55,011 nt of DNA from an uncultured Pelagibacteraceae bacterium (GCA_902612345.1 CACMDE010000008.1:1-55011); one strand, 5' to 3'. Counted from the stretch's first letter, positions 1-9,834 are shown. A program made the numbers and translations. The notes: a model not told the origin generated them from the letters alone.

Positions 1-1
1 T

Positions 2-787
2 GGTTGGAATTTAATTTCAAAAGAAATAGATAAGTATAAAACAGAATTTATACCTGTTGATTCTGAACATTTTTCAATATTTAAACTGACCAATAATATT
101 GCAAAAGAACAAATTAAAAAAATAATAATTACAGCTTCTGGTGGCCCATTTCTTAATAAAAAAACAACTAAAAAAAAAATAAGAATTATTGATGCACTTA
201 AACATCCAAATTGGAAAATGGGAAAAAAAATTTCTATAGACTCATCAACTTTAATGAACAAAGTGTTTGAAGTAATCGAAGCAAAAAAAATTTTTAATAT
301 AAATTACAATCAAATAAAAATAGTTATAAACCCAAATTCATACATTCATTCAATTGTTATTTTCAAAAATGGAACAATTAAAATTTTGGCCCATGAACCT
401 GACATGATTATACCAATATATAATTCACTATATGCTGATGAAAATAAAAATTTTTTTAATACTAAAGATCTTGATTTAAATAAAATTAATAATTTAAATC
501 TATCAAATCCAAACCTAAAAAAATTTAAAGTATTAAAAATATTAAAAATTATACCATCTAAAGATACCTTATATGAAACAATACTTATTTCGATAAATGA
601 TGAGTTGGTTGATATGTTTTTAAATAAAAAAATTGAACATAAAGACATATCATTTTATTTGTTAAAAATAATTAATTTTAAATTTTTTAAAAAATATTGT
701 AATGTAAAGCCAGTATCAGTGGATCAAATTTACAGAGTAAGGAATCTAGCAAAACAATTTGTTAAAGATTATATGAAATATGATTAA
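2..787 (+). CDS. dxr: 1-deoxy-D-xylulose 5-phosphate reductoisomerase, C-terminal part
   Basis: This is the C-terminal two thirds of Dxr (IspC), which converts 1-deoxy-D-xylulose 5-phosphate to 2-C-methyl-D-erythritol 4-phosphate with NADPH in the MEP isoprenoid pathway. The frame is open from base 2, so the gene starts before the window. Family motifs are clear: IPVDSEH, TASGGPF, then HPNWKMGKKISIDSSTLMNK, which carries substrate and metal contacts. A methionine codon at 218 lies inside the conserved core and is not the start. The stop overlaps the bamA start by 8 bases, so the two are probably co-transcribed. In many alphaproteobacteria the protease gene rseP lies between dxr and bamA; it is absent here. 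Confidence 0.95.
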   Translation, partial: GWNLISKEIDKYKTEFIPVDSEHFSIFKLTNNIAKEQIKKIIITASGGPFLNKKTTKKKIRIIDALKHPNWKMGKKISIDSSTLMNKVFEVIEAKKIFNINYNQIKIVINPNSYIHSIVIFKNGTIKILAHEPDMIIPIYNSLYADENKNFFNTKDLDLNKINNLNLSNPNLKKFKVLKILKIIPSKDTLYETILISINDELVDMFLNKKIEHKDISFYLLKIINFKFFKKYCNVKPVSVDQIYRVRNLAKQFVKDYMKYD

Positions 788-3023
788 AAATTTTTTTATT
801 AAATTAATAATTATTTTTTTATTTAATCTTAATTACTCATATGCTGAGAAAATTAAGAAATTTGAAATTACAGGAAATGATAGAATCTCCGATGAAACTA
901 TAATTTTGTTTAGTGAGTACAATATTAATGATGATATTAATCAATCAAATTTAAATGAAATTATTAAAAATTTATATCAAACATATTTTTTTAAAAATAT
1001 TGATATTGATTTTAATAACAATATTTTATTCATAAATGTTTCTGAAAATCCTCTTATTCAATCTGTAACATTTTCAGGTATTAAAAGAACTTCATTAACC
1101 GATCAAATGAAGAATATTATTTTGCAAAAAGAAAAATCATCTTTTGTCGAAAACAAAATAAAAGAAGATCAAAATAGAATATTAAATTCTTTAAGAGTAA
1201 GTGGATATTATTTTTCCGAAGTTTCAGTAAATGTTAAAAGAAATGATAATAATACAGTTGATATTATTTATCAGATAGATTTAGGAAAAAAAGCTTTAAT
1301 AAAAAAAATAAAATTTATAGGAAACAAAATTTATAAAGATAATAAATTGAGAAAAGTTATAGTTTCTGAAGAAGATAAATTTTGGAAATTTATTTCGTCA
1401 AAGAAAAATGTAGATCTTAAAAGGTTTGAATTAGACAAAAGTCTTCTAGAAAATTTTTACAAAAATAAAGGTTATTATAAAGTAAAAATAAATAGCTCAT
1501 TTGCACAGATAATTAATGACGAGTATTTTGAGGTTATTTTTAATATTGATGCAGGAGAAAAATATTATTTTAATAAATTAGCTTTAAATTTACCAATTGA
1601 TTATAATAAACAAGATTTTATTGAACTTGAAAATTTAATTAAGAATCTTGAGAACAAACCATATTCTTTGAAAAATATAGAATATATTCTAGATGAAATT
1701 GATGAGATTGCATTAAACAATAATTATCAATTTGTTAGTGCATCTTATGATGAAAAAATAATTAAAAAAAATAAAATAAATTTATCAATAAATTTAAATG
1801 ATGCTGAAAAGTATTATATCGAAAAAATTAATATAACTGGAAATAACATAACATCCGAAAATGTAATAAGAAATCAGCTTTTAGCTGATGAAGGAGACGC
1901 ATACAATGAGTTGTTAGTAAATAAATCATACAACAATATAAGAGCTCTACGTTTATTTCAAAATGTAAAATCAAGTGTAGAAACTTCAGATAAAAAAATG
2001 AGTAAAATAATTAATATTGATGTTGAAGAAAAAGCTACAGGTGAAATTTTTGCTGGTGCTGGCACAGGAACTAGCGGTTCCAGTTTAAGTTTTGGTATAA
2101 GTGAAAATAATTATCTAGGAGAAGGTATAAGATTAGGAACCGATTTAACGATATCTGATAAGTCTATTACAGGTACATTTTTTATGAATCAGCCAAATTA
2201 TAAAAATTCTAATAGATCATTTAATAGAGGGTTTGAAAGAAAAGAAGAAGATAACTTATCAACATTTGGTTATGAACTTAAAAAAACAGGATTTAGTTTT
2301 GGTACTTCTTATGAACAATATAAAAATGTCCTGTTTTCTCCAACATTCAAAACAAATTATGAGCAGTTAACAACTACTTCAAAGGCTACAGCTGCTAAAA
2401 AAAAGCAGGAAGGAAACTATCTTGACGCTATTTTAGATTATTCTATTTCGTTGAATAAGCTAAATCAGAATTTCAATCCTACAGATGGTTTTTTATTTAC
2501 TTTTTCTCAAGAACTACCAATTTACAGTGAAGATTACACTTTAATAAACCGAGTTAACTATTCAAAATATTTTGAAACAGATAATAATAATGTTTATTCG
2601 TTTTCTATTTTTACCGCAACTGCTAATTCTTTATCGAACGATGATGCTAGAATTACAAAAAGAATATTTATTCCTCAGAGAAAACTTAGAGGTTTTGAAC
2701 CAGGCAAAATTGGTCCAAAAGATCAAGGTGAATATGTAGGAGGAAACTATGGAGCGGCTGTTAACTTTGCATCGACATTACCAGGTTTATTTACAAATTT
2801 ACAAGATTTAGATTTTAGTTTCTTTTTAGATGCAGCAAATGTATGGGCTGTTGACTATAGTTCTTCAGTAGACGATAACAGTAAAATTAGATCCTCAACA
2901 GGAATTGCTTTAGATTGGTTCACACCAATCGGTCCTTTAAGTCTTTCTTATGCTTTGCCACTGACAAAAGCTTCAACAGATACAACAGAAAAATTAAGAT
3001 TTAATATAGGTACTACATTTTAG
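780..3023 (+). CDS. bamA: Outer membrane protein assembly factor BamA
   Basis: BamA is the Omp85-family barrel that folds and inserts beta-barrel proteins into the outer membrane. The 747-residue product begins with a short basic and then hydrophobic signal peptide ending near residue 22 (NYSYA). About 400 residues of POTRA repeats follow (for example IKKIKFIGN and IEKINITGN), and then a beta-barrel. The barrel shows the conserved lid-loop motif as LRGFEPGKIGP and ends in a terminal phenylalanine (NIGTTF), the usual outer-membrane targeting signal. Length is near the family norm of 750 to 800. It overlaps dxr and shares one base with the skp start codon, consistent with one envelope-biogenesis operon running to lpxB. 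Confidence 0.96.
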   Translation: MIKNFFIKLIIIFLFNLNYSYAEKIKKFEITGNDRISDETIILFSEYNINDDINQSNLNEIIKNLYQTYFFKNIDIDFNNNILFINVSENPLIQSVTFSGIKRTSLTDQMKNIILQKEKSSFVENKIKEDQNRILNSLRVSGYYFSEVSVNVKRNDNNTVDIIYQIDLGKKALIKKIKFIGNKIYKDNKLRKVIVSEEDKFWKFISSKKNVDLKRFELDKSLLENFYKNKGYYKVKINSSFAQIINDEYFEVIFNIDAGEKYYFNKLALNLPIDYNKQDFIELENLIKNLENKPYSLKNIEYILDEIDEIALNNNYQFVSASYDEKIIKKNKINLSINLNDAEKYYIEKINITGNNITSENVIRNQLLADEGDAYNELLVNKSYNNIRALRLFQNVKSSVETSDKKMSKIINIDVEEKATGEIFAGAGTGTSGSSLSFGISENNYLGEGIRLGTDLTISDKSITGTFFMNQPNYKNSNRSFNRGFERKEEDNLSTFGYELKKTGFSFGTSYEQYKNVLFSPTFKTNYEQLTTTSKATAAKKKQEGNYLDAILDYSISLNKLNQNFNPTDGFLFTFSQELPIYSEDYTLINRVNYSKYFETDNNNVYSFSIFTATANSLSNDDARITKRIFIPQRKLRGFEPGKIGPKDQGEYVGGNYGAAVNFASTLPGLFTNLQDLDFSFFLDAANVWAVDYSSSVDDNSKIRSSTGIALDWFTPIGPLSLSYALPLTKASTDTTEKLRFNIGTTF

Positions 3024-3550
3024 TGAAAAAGTATAAAAATTTTTTTCTAATATTTATATTAGTCAATGTAACTACCTACAGTTATTCTCAAAACATTGTT
3101 TATGCTAATTTAGATTATATACTTCAAAATTCAATTGTTGGAAAAAAAATAATAAATCATTTTGAAAAATTAAATCAGAAACTATCAAATGAAATTAATA
3201 ATGATAAAAAAATAATTTTAGAGAAAGAAAAATCTCTTATATCGAAAAAAAATATTTTAGATGAGGAAGAATTTACAATTGAAGTTCAAAATTTACGAAA
3301 TGAGCTAAACTCTATTAATAATGTTAATAAAGAAAAACTTATTAAAATAAATAGTAATAAAGATAGAGTAAGCAAATCTTTCATGAATCAAATAAATACT
3401 ATTTTAAAAGAATTTGCAGAAACTAATAATATAGATATAATAATATCATCCAAACAAATGTTAATCGGCAAATCAAATTTAGATGTAACTGATGATTTGA
3501 TAAAAATAGTTGATAAGAAAATCAAAAAATTTGAAATTAAAAATGACTAA
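3023..3550 (+). CDS. skp: OmpH/Skp-family periplasmic chaperone
   Basis: The product is a 175-residue secreted protein of the OmpH/Skp family, which holds unfolded outer-membrane proteins in the periplasm before BamA inserts them. It starts with GTG, whose first G is the last base of the bamA TAG stop. A signal peptide covers about residues 1 to 22 (KKYKNFF, a hydrophobic stretch, then YSYSQ). The conserved beginning IVYANLDYILQNS is followed by a long charged coiled coil (about residues 45 to 110) typical of the Skp tentacles. Its position directly after bamA is the conserved arrangement. Sequence divergence is high, as usual for Skp, so the call rests on architecture plus context. Confidence 0.88.
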   Translation: MKKYKNFFLIFILVNVTTYSYSQNIVYANLDYILQNSIVGKKIINHFEKLNQKLSNEINNDKKIILEKEKSLISKKNILDEEEFTIEVQNLRNELNSINNVNKEKLIKINSNKDRVSKSFMNQINTILKEFAETNNIDIIISSKQMLIGKSNLDVTDDLIKIVDKKIKKFEIKND

Positions 3551-3992
3551 CAAACTTAATAAAGAACAAATCATTGATCTTCTTCCACATAGAGAGCCAA
3601 TGCTTTTAATTGACGAACTTATAAATATAAAAAAATTATTTTCAGCTACAGCGATTGTTAATGTAAAAAAAGACAGTTTCTTTGTTCAAGGACATTTTCC
3701 TGGTCAACCTGTAATGCCAGGTGTTTTAATTGTTGAAGCCTTTGGTCAAGCAGCCGCTGCTTTAACAGCTGCAGGAATAGATAAGAATGAATATGAAAAT
3801 AAACTAGTTTTTTTAATGAGTGTTGAAAAAGCTAGATTTAGAAATCCAGTAATTCCTAATTGTAGATTAGAATTAAATATAGAAGCCATAAGATCTCATG
3901 GAAGAGTTTGGAAATACAAAGGCCAAGCTTTTGTTGATGGAAAAAAAATGGCTGATGCACAGTGGTCTGCAACGATTGTAGATAGGAAATAA
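3543..3992 (+). CDS. fabZ: 3-hydroxyacyl-[acyl-carrier-protein] dehydratase FabZ
   Basis: FabZ removes water from 3-hydroxyacyl-ACP in type II fatty acid synthesis and competes with LpxA for the hydroxyacyl substrate. The protein shows LLPHREPMLLID at the N-terminus and the catalytic histidine in GHFPGQPVMPG, followed by the acidic catalytic residue in VEAFGQAAA. I place the start at ATG 3543 (MTNKLNKEQ, 149 residues). An upstream in-frame start at 3510 would add an unconserved tail lying inside skp. The chosen start overlaps skp by 8 bases. Here fabZ precedes lpxD; many proteobacteria have lpxD-fabZ-lpxA. Confidence 0.95.
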   Translation: MTNKLNKEQIIDLLPHREPMLLIDELINIKKLFSATAIVNVKKDSFFVQGHFPGQPVMPGVLIVEAFGQAAAALTAAGIDKNEYENKLVFLMSVEKARFRNPVIPNCRLELNIEAIRSHGRVWKYKGQAFVDGKKMADAQWSATIVDRK

Positions 3993-4046
3993 TTAGCAAT
4001 AAATCTTGATAAGCATTTAAAATAAGTTTTGATATTAAACTTATTA

Positions 4047-5024
4047 ATGTCAAATCCTTTTTTTAAAAATACAGGCCCTTATGAAATAAATGATTTGTTA
4101 AAATTAATTAATTTAGACAATCAATCATTTCCTACTGAAAAAATATTTGATATTAAAGATCTTAACTCCGCTAAAAATGGAGAAATCACCTTTTTTCATT
4201 CGAAAAAATATAATGATCTGGCTAAAATTACTAAGGCATCTTATTGTTTAACCACAGAAAACCTCAAATCATTTTTACCAACAAATTGTAAGCTTGTAAT
4301 AACAGATAAAGTTTTATTGCATACAGCTAAAATTACAAAAATTTTCTATCCTGATTCTGTAAATGATAATTATGACAATACCGCTGTTGAAATTGATCAA
4401 ACTGTTTATAAAAATAAGGTAAAACATGGCAAAAATGTTCTAATTGGTAAAAATGTAAAAATTGGTGCAAATTGTTTAATAGGTCACAACTCTATCATCG
4501 AAAGAAATGTGTCTATAGGTGATAATTGTTCTATAGGATCAAACGTGATCATTCGTAATTCAATAATTAAAAACAATGTTCATATTTTAGATAGCTGTGT
4601 TGTAGGAAAAAAAGGATTTGGTTTTTTTCCTGACAAAAACTCTAATTTTAGATACCCACAAGTTGGTATAGTTATAATCGAAGATAACGCAGAGATTGGA
4701 TGTGGATCAACAATAGATAGGGGCTCGCTATCAAATACGATAATTGGAAAAAATACCTACTTAGATAATCAAATACATATAGCTCATAATGTTAAAATAG
4801 GAGAAAATTGTATAATTGCTGGTCAAGTTGGATTTGCAGGTAGTTCAACATTAGGTAACAATGTAATGATAGGTGGTCAAGCTGGAATTTCTGGACATCT
4901 TAAAATTGGAAATAATGTACAAATTGGTGGAGGTAGTGGTGTAATCAAAAATATACCAGATAACTCAAAGGTCATGGGATATCCAGCAAGAGATTTAAAA
5001 AATTTTATTCGAGAAAACAAATGA
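4047..5024 (+). CDS. lpxD: UDP-3-O-acylglucosamine N-acyltransferase LpxD
   Basis: LpxD adds the second 3-hydroxyacyl chain, at the 2-amino group of UDP-3-O-acylglucosamine, in the third step of lipid A synthesis. The 325-residue protein has the N-terminal uridine-binding domain (for example GEITFFHSKKY) and then a left-handed parallel beta-helix of hexapeptide repeats (IGKNVKIGANCLIG and similar). The catalytic histidine is in IHIAHNVKIGENC and the C-terminal part has GGQAGISGHLKIG. I prefer ATG 4047 (MSNPFF) over an in-frame TTG at 4029. The 54-base gap after fabZ is the largest in this cluster. The gene overlaps lpxA by 4 bases. Confidence 0.95.
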   Translation: MSNPFFKNTGPYEINDLLKLINLDNQSFPTEKIFDIKDLNSAKNGEITFFHSKKYNDLAKITKASYCLTTENLKSFLPTNCKLVITDKVLLHTAKITKIFYPDSVNDNYDNTAVEIDQTVYKNKVKHGKNVLIGKNVKIGANCLIGHNSIIERNVSIGDNCSIGSNVIIRNSIIKNNVHILDSCVVGKKGFGFFPDKNSNFRYPQVGIVIIEDNAEIGCGSTIDRGSLSNTIIGKNTYLDNQIHIAHNVKIGENCIIAGQVGFAGSSTLGNNVMIGGQAGISGHLKIGNNVQIGGGSGVIKNIPDNSKVMGYPARDLKNFIRENK

Positions 5025-5806
5025 TTGATAAAACTGCTATTATAAATAAAAAAGCAAAAATTCATTCATCTGCAAAGGTTGGCCCTTTTACAGTAATTGG
5101 TCCCAATGTTGAGATAGGTGAGAATGTTACGATCCACTCTCATGTTAATATTTCTGGCTATACGAAAATAGGAAGCGGAAATATTTTTTATCCATTTGCA
5201 TCAATTGGTAATGACCCACAGGATTTAAAATATGATGGTGAACAAACGTTATTAGAAATAGGAGATAACAACAAATTCAGGGAGTATGTTACAGTTAATC
5301 CAGGTACAGTTGGCGGGGGAGGAATTACAAAAATTGGTAATAATTGTCTTTTTATGATTTCATCACATATTGCACACGACTGTAATGTTGGGAGTAATGT
5401 TATAATAGCAAATAATGTGCCTTTAGGCGGACATGTAACTATTGAAAATAACGTTGTGATAGGTGGAAATTCAGCAGTACAACAATTTACTAGAATTGGA
5501 GAGATGGCAATGATTGGAGGAATGACAGGAGTATTACATGATGTAATTCCTTATGGATTATCAGTTGGAAATAGAAATTATTTACAAGGTTTAAATTTAA
5601 TTGGTCTAAGAAGAGCAAATTTTGAAAATAAATATATATTGGGCCTTTCAGAAGCTTATAAAGAAATATTTGCAACTAAAAATCTTACAGAAAATTTAAG
5701 TAAACTTAATGGAGCTTTTAAGGAAAATCCGTTGGTAAAAAATGTTATTGAATTCATAAATAAGGATAAGAAAAGATCTATTTGTACACCTTTTTCAAAG
5801 GAGTAG
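5021..5806 (+). CDS. lpxA: UDP-N-acetylglucosamine acyltransferase LpxA
   Basis: LpxA carries out the first, reversible step of lipid A synthesis: 3-O-acylation of UDP-GlcNAc from hydroxyacyl-ACP. The 261-residue protein is built of hexapeptide repeats (IGPNVEIGENVTIHS). It has the catalytic histidine in HIAHDCNVGSNV, the loop GGMTGVLHDVIPYGLSVGNR and a C-terminal helical domain. Length matches the family (about 260). It overlaps lpxD by 4 bases (ATGA) and lies one base before lpxI, so translation is probably coupled. Confidence 0.96.
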   Translation: MIDKTAIINKKAKIHSSAKVGPFTVIGPNVEIGENVTIHSHVNISGYTKIGSGNIFYPFASIGNDPQDLKYDGEQTLLEIGDNNKFREYVTVNPGTVGGGGITKIGNNCLFMISSHIAHDCNVGSNVIIANNVPLGGHVTIENNVVIGGNSAVQQFTRIGEMAMIGGMTGVLHDVIPYGLSVGNRNYLQGLNLIGLRRANFENKYILGLSEAYKEIFATKNLTENLSKLNGAFKENPLVKNVIEFINKDKKRSICTPFSKE

Positions 5807-5807
5807 T

Positions 5808-6605
5808 ATGATTGGCTTAATATTTGGTGAAACTAGTTTTCCAATAGAAATACTAAAGAAAATAAAGAAAAAAAACATTAAATATTTAATTATAGATTTA
5901 ACAAAAAAATCAACAAAATTTAAAAAAGATAAAAACTCTTATAAAGTTTCAATCGGACAATTCGGTAAAATAATTAAAATTCTTAAAAAAAATAAATGTA
6001 AAAAAGTGTTATTTGCTGGAAAAGTTACAAAACCTAATTTCTCAAAACTTAAGCTCGATTTAAAAGGAATTTATTATATTCCAAGGATTGTTAAAGCATC
6101 AAATCTTGGGGATGCAGCCATACTTAAAGAAGTAATAAAAATTTTAAATGAGCAAAATATAAAAACTATTAGTTCGCTGACATTTAATCCTGAATTGACT
6201 TTAAAAAAAGGTAATTATTCGAAAATAAAACCTAGTAGTGAAGACAAAAAAAACATTAAAAAAGCAATTAGAACATTAAACAGCTTAGGAAAATATAATT
6301 TTAGTCAGGGAACTATTGTAAGAAATAATAAAGTAATAGCAATTGAAAGTAAAGGAGGAACTGAACAAATGTTAAAAAAATGTAAATCTAGTAATTTTAA
6401 AAAAAATGGCGTTTTAGTTAAATATCCAAAAAAAAAACAGGACTTACGTATTGATTTACCAACTGTTGGGTTAAAAACTTTTCAATTAACCAAGAATGCT
6501 GGCCTTAAAGGAATAGTATTAAAAAATAAACAACATGTCTTCTTAGAAAAAAAAGCATGCATTAATTATGCAAATAAATATAAAATGTTCATTAGTATCA
6601 AATGA
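5808..6605 (+). CDS. lpxI: UDP-2,3-diacylglucosamine diphosphatase LpxI
   Basis: LpxI is the alphaproteobacterial replacement for LpxH and cleaves UDP-2,3-diacylglucosamine to lipid X and UMP. The 265-residue protein starts IGLIFGETSFPIEI and carries the family core: LFAGKVTKPNFSKLKLDLK, GDAAILKEVIKILNEQ, the acidic or basic segment around VIAIESKGGTEQML, and DLPTVGLKTFQLTKNAG near the C-terminus. It sits between lpxA and lpxB, its standard location in alphaproteobacteria, and overlaps lpxB by 4 bases. No LpxH-like gene is visible in the window. Confidence 0.92.
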   Translation: MIGLIFGETSFPIEILKKIKKKNIKYLIIDLTKKSTKFKKDKNSYKVSIGQFGKIIKILKKNKCKKVLFAGKVTKPNFSKLKLDLKGIYYIPRIVKASNLGDAAILKEVIKILNEQNIKTISSLTFNPELTLKKGNYSKIKPSSEDKKNIKKAIRTLNSLGKYNFSQGTIVRNNKVIAIESKGGTEQMLKKCKSSNFKKNGVLVKYPKKKQDLRIDLPTVGLKTFQLTKNAGLKGIVLKNKQHVFLEKKACINYANKYKMFISIK

Positions 6606-7738
6606 AGAAAATTTTTATTTTAACTGGAGAACCTTCAGGAGATAAACTAGCCTCTACAGTTATTTCTAAATTAAACGAAAGTCACAATAACATAGATTAC
6701 CTAAGTGTAGGAGGTACACATTTAAATAAACTAGGTATTAAATCAATATATGATTTAAAGGAGATAACTTATATAGGTTTTACTAATGTATTTATTAATT
6801 TGTTTAAGATAAGAAGTAAAATTAATGAAACTGTTAAAAAGATAATTGAATTTAAACCCGATATTCTTTTTAGTGTAGATAGTCCTGATTTTACTTTAAG
6901 AGTTGCTGAAAAAGTAAAGAAAATCAATCCTAATATTAAAACAATCCATTATGTTGCTCCACAAGTGTGGATTTGGAGAGAAGGGAGAATAAAAAAATTT
7001 AAAAAATTTTTAGATCATGTTCTATTATTATTTAATTTTGAAAAAAAATATTTTGATAAAGAAAATATTAAAAATACTTTTGTTGGCCACCCTTTACTTG
7101 AAAATAAAGAAAATATTAAAACAAAATTATCTAACTTAATTAAAAATGATAAAAAAATTATATCTTTATTTCCTGGAAGTAGATTGTCAGAAATATCAAT
7201 TCTTTTACCAATATTGATAGACTTTGTAATACTTATGAATAATAAGTTTAACGAATATCATTTTGTATTTCATTCGACTGATCAAAATAAAAATTTAATT
7301 AAGGAAAAATTAAAAAAATTTAATTTTGAAAACCTTGATGTAATATCAGATGAAAATATTAAATCTCAAATCTTATTTAATTCAAAATTTGCTGTAGCTA
7401 AATCTGGGACTGTATCATTAGAAATTTGCAATTTTAAAATTCCATCAATAATAATTTATAAAATGAATTATTTAAATTTTATGATTATTAAGTCTTTAGT
7501 AAAAACAAAATATGCAAATATAATAAATATAATAAATCAGAAAGAAATTATTCCTGAACTTATTCAAAAAGAATGTAATGCAAAAGAAATTTTTAGATCT
7601 GTTGTTTATTTTCTTAAAAATCCTGAACTTATGGATAAGCAAATAAATCTTATTACTAATACCTTAAATGATATTAGATCTAAAACTTCTTCATCTAAAG
7701 AAGCTTCTGCTGTTATCTCAAGTTATCTTGGCGCTTAA
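6602..7738 (+). CDS. lpxB: Lipid-A-disaccharide synthase LpxB
   Basis: LpxB is a GT19 glycosyltransferase that joins lipid X to UDP-diacylglucosamine to form the lipid A disaccharide. The 378-residue protein shows the N-terminal ILTGEPSGDKLAS, then DSPDFTLRVAEKVKK, HYVAPQVWIWREGRIKK, FVGHPL, the P-loop-like FPGSRLSEI and the donor-site segment AKSGTVSLEI. It closes the lipid A cluster. Its last 21 bases overlap the 3' end of gltX on the other strand, leaving no room for a terminator between them. Confidence 0.96.
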   Translation: MKKIFILTGEPSGDKLASTVISKLNESHNNIDYLSVGGTHLNKLGIKSIYDLKEITYIGFTNVFINLFKIRSKINETVKKIIEFKPDILFSVDSPDFTLRVAEKVKKINPNIKTIHYVAPQVWIWREGRIKKFKKFLDHVLLLFNFEKKYFDKENIKNTFVGHPLLENKENIKTKLSNLIKNDKKIISLFPGSRLSEISILLPILIDFVILMNNKFNEYHFVFHSTDQNKNLIKEKLKKFNFENLDVISDENIKSQILFNSKFAVAKSGTVSLEICNFKIPSIIIYKMNYLNFMIIKSLVKTKYANIINIINQKEIIPELIQKECNAKEIFRSVVYFLKNPELMDKQINLITNTLNDIRSKTSSSKEASAVISSYLGA

Positions 7739-9115
7739 TCTTTTTTTAACTTCTTCTTTTCCAAGAGAAATAATTATATCATATATACCAGGACCAAATT
7801 TCGATCCTGTTAATATAATTCTAAGTGGCTGACCAACACCTTTGAAATTCGTTTTATTTGATTTTATCAGGTTTTCTACAATTGGCTCTAAGTTAATTCT
7901 TTCAAATTTATCTAATTTATCAATATTGCTTGAAAATTCTGAAATAATTTTTTTAGCATTATCATCTATTAATTTAAGATCATCCTTATTAAAACTGACC
8001 ACATCTTCAATTATATATGTCGAGTTATTATAAATATCTTCTAAAGTTTTAGCTTTGTTTTTAAGAAAGTTTAATGATTTTTTAATTTTATCTGATTTTT
8101 CGTTTGGTATATTATTTTTATATTTATTACAATAATATTCAAATTGACTGTAAAGTTCATTTTCACTCATATTTTTAATATAGTGTTCATTCATAGACAA
8201 AATTCTACTCATATCTAGCTTAGAGGGTGATTTTCCAATTCCGTCTAAATTAAAATATTTAATACTTTCATCTATGGTAAAAATTTCCTTATCTTTATAT
8301 GACCAACCTAATCTTAAAAGGTAATTTCGCAATGCCTCTGGCATAATTCCTATCTTTGAATAGTCATCTAATGTTGATGCTTTATCTCTCTTTGATAGTT
8401 TTTTTCCTTCTGTTGTGTGTATTAGAGGTATATGTGCAAAGGATGGCAATTCCCATTTCATTGCTAAATAAATTTGCATTTGTTTAAATGTATTAATTTT
8501 GTGGTCATCACCTCTAATTATATGTGTAATATACATTTGATGATCATCAACGCATGCTGATAAGTTATATGTTGGTGTTCCATCATTTCTTAAAATAATA
8601 AAATCCTCAATAGTATTATTTTCTATTTCTACATCACCTTGCACCAAGTCTTTTAATATTGTAGTTCCTTCAATTTTACTTTTAAATCTAATAGTAGGTT
8701 TTAAATCTTTAGGAGCTTCTGCTTCACTTTTATTTCTCCATTTTCTATCATAAATATATGGAATTTTTTTTTGCTTTGCTCTTTTTTTCTGTTCTTCAAT
8801 TTCTTCACTTGAGCAGTAGCATTTATATGCATGTCCATTTTTTAATAATTCATTTGCAATATTTATATGATCATCAATCTTTTTTGATTGAATATATTCT
8901 TCCCCATCATTTTGTACACCAATCCAATTAAGTGAATTTATAATTTGAATTTTGTATTCATCTTTTGATCTTTCTTTATCAGTATCTTCAATTCTTAAAT
9001 AAAAAGATCCATTTTTATTTTTTGAATAAAGCCAATTAAACAGAGCAGTCCTAACTCCTCCAATATGCAATGGTCCCGTAGGTGAGGGTGCAAAACGAGT
9101 TGCAACTTTTTTCAT
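7718..9115 (-). CDS. gltX: Glutamyl-tRNA synthetase
   Basis: This class I aminoacyl-tRNA synthetase charges tRNA-Glu. The 465-residue protein begins with TRFAPSPTGPLHIGGVRTAL, containing the HIGH-type motif at residues 17 to 20. It has the class I KMSKS-type motif as KLSKRDKAS and the conserved CVDDHQMYITHIIRGDDH. The C-terminal anticodon-binding domain is present. Some alphaproteobacteria carry a second GltX that misacylates tRNA-Gln for amidation; sequence alone does not tell which specificity this copy has. It lies 19 bases downstream of lexA on the same strand. Confidence 0.95.
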   Translation of the reverse strand: MKKVATRFAPSPTGPLHIGGVRTALFNWLYSKNKNGSFYLRIEDTDKERSKDEYKIQIINSLNWIGVQNDGEEYIQSKKIDDHINIANELLKNGHAYKCYCSSEEIEEQKKRAKQKKIPYIYDRKWRNKSEAEAPKDLKPTIRFKSKIEGTTILKDLVQGDVEIENNTIEDFIILRNDGTPTYNLSACVDDHQMYITHIIRGDDHKINTFKQMQIYLAMKWELPSFAHIPLIHTTEGKKLSKRDKASTLDDYSKIGIMPEALRNYLLRLGWSYKDKEIFTIDESIKYFNLDGIGKSPSKLDMSRILSMNEHYIKNMSENELYSQFEYYCNKYKNNIPNEKSDKIKKSLNFLKNKAKTLEDIYNNSTYIIEDVVSFNKDDLKLIDDNAKKIISEFSSNIDKLDKFERINLEPIVENLIKSNKTNFKGVGQPLRIILTGSKFGPGIYDIIISLGKEEVKKRLSAKIT

Positions 9116-9134
9116 ATATATTTTGTAGACTATT

Positions 9135-9812
9135 TTAGTTAAAGTTTCTATATAAAGATATTAGAACGCCTTGGACTTTAACTCTGTCTGGGCCAAAGAT
9201 TTTTGTTTCGTAATTTCTGTTAGCACTTTCTAATGCAACAGTTTTTCCTTTGATTCTTATTCTTTTTAACATTGCTTCATGATCATCTATTAGAGCAACT
9301 ACAATTTTTCCATTTTCTGCTCTATCAGCTTTTTTAATTATTACTGTATCACCGTCATTGATACCAGCTTCTATCATTGAATCACCTTTTACTTTCAATC
9401 CAAAAAATTCACCATTATTTTCAATATTTGAAGGCAGGGGAATTCTAGAAACTTCGTTCTGAATTGCTTCTATTGGTGTTCCAGCTGCAATACTTCCTAA
9501 TACAGATATTTCATTTTTTTTAGATTTATTCATTTCACTTAATCCACCTTTAATTACGCTGGGTGAAAAAGAATTATAAATATCATTTGCAGAAGCTGTT
9601 TCTGGTAATTTTACTACTTCTAATGCACGAGCTTTATGAGCTAATCTTTTAATAAATCCTCGTTCTTCTAATGCACTAATTAGTCTATGAATACCGGATT
9701 TAGACTTTAAATTTAAAGAAGATTTCATTTCCTCATAAGAAGGAGACACACCACTATTTCTAATTTTTTTATTTATAAAAAGTAACAGGTTTTTTTGTTT
9801 TTTTGTTAGCAT
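9135..9812 (-). CDS. lexA: SOS response repressor and autopeptidase LexA
   Basis: LexA represses DNA-damage genes and cleaves itself when RecA filaments form. Starting at ATG 9812 (MLTKKQ) the protein has 225 residues. It has an N-terminal winged helix with the alphaproteobacterial pattern SGVSPSYEEMK and KSKSGIHRLISALEERGF. The cleavage site is Ala110-Gly111 (SIAAGTPIEA), and the catalytic dyad is Ser145 (GDSMIEAG) and Lys183 (EAMLKRI). An upstream in-frame start at 9863 would add 17 unconserved residues and place the LexA box inside the coding region, so I reject it. A perfect GAAC-N7-GAAC box ends 23 bases upstream of this start. No Shine-Dalgarno is evident. It lies between trpC and gltX. 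Confidence 0.95.
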   Translation of the reverse strand: MLTKKQKNLLLFINKKIRNSGVSPSYEEMKSSLNLKSKSGIHRLISALEERGFIKRLAHKARALEVVKLPETASANDIYNSFSPSVIKGGLSEMNKSKKNEISVLGSIAAGTPIEAIQNEVSRIPLPSNIENNGEFFGLKVKGDSMIEAGINDGDTVIIKKADRAENGKIVVALIDDHEAMLKRIRIKGKTVALESANRNYETKIFGPDRVKVQGVLISLYRNFN

Positions 9813-9834
9813 AGAACAAATCAAGTACATCTTT

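Noticed and set aside
218-787. A separate 189-residue gene starting at 218
   Set aside because: The same frame is open to the window start and carries upstream Dxr motifs, so it is one truncated-by-window gene.
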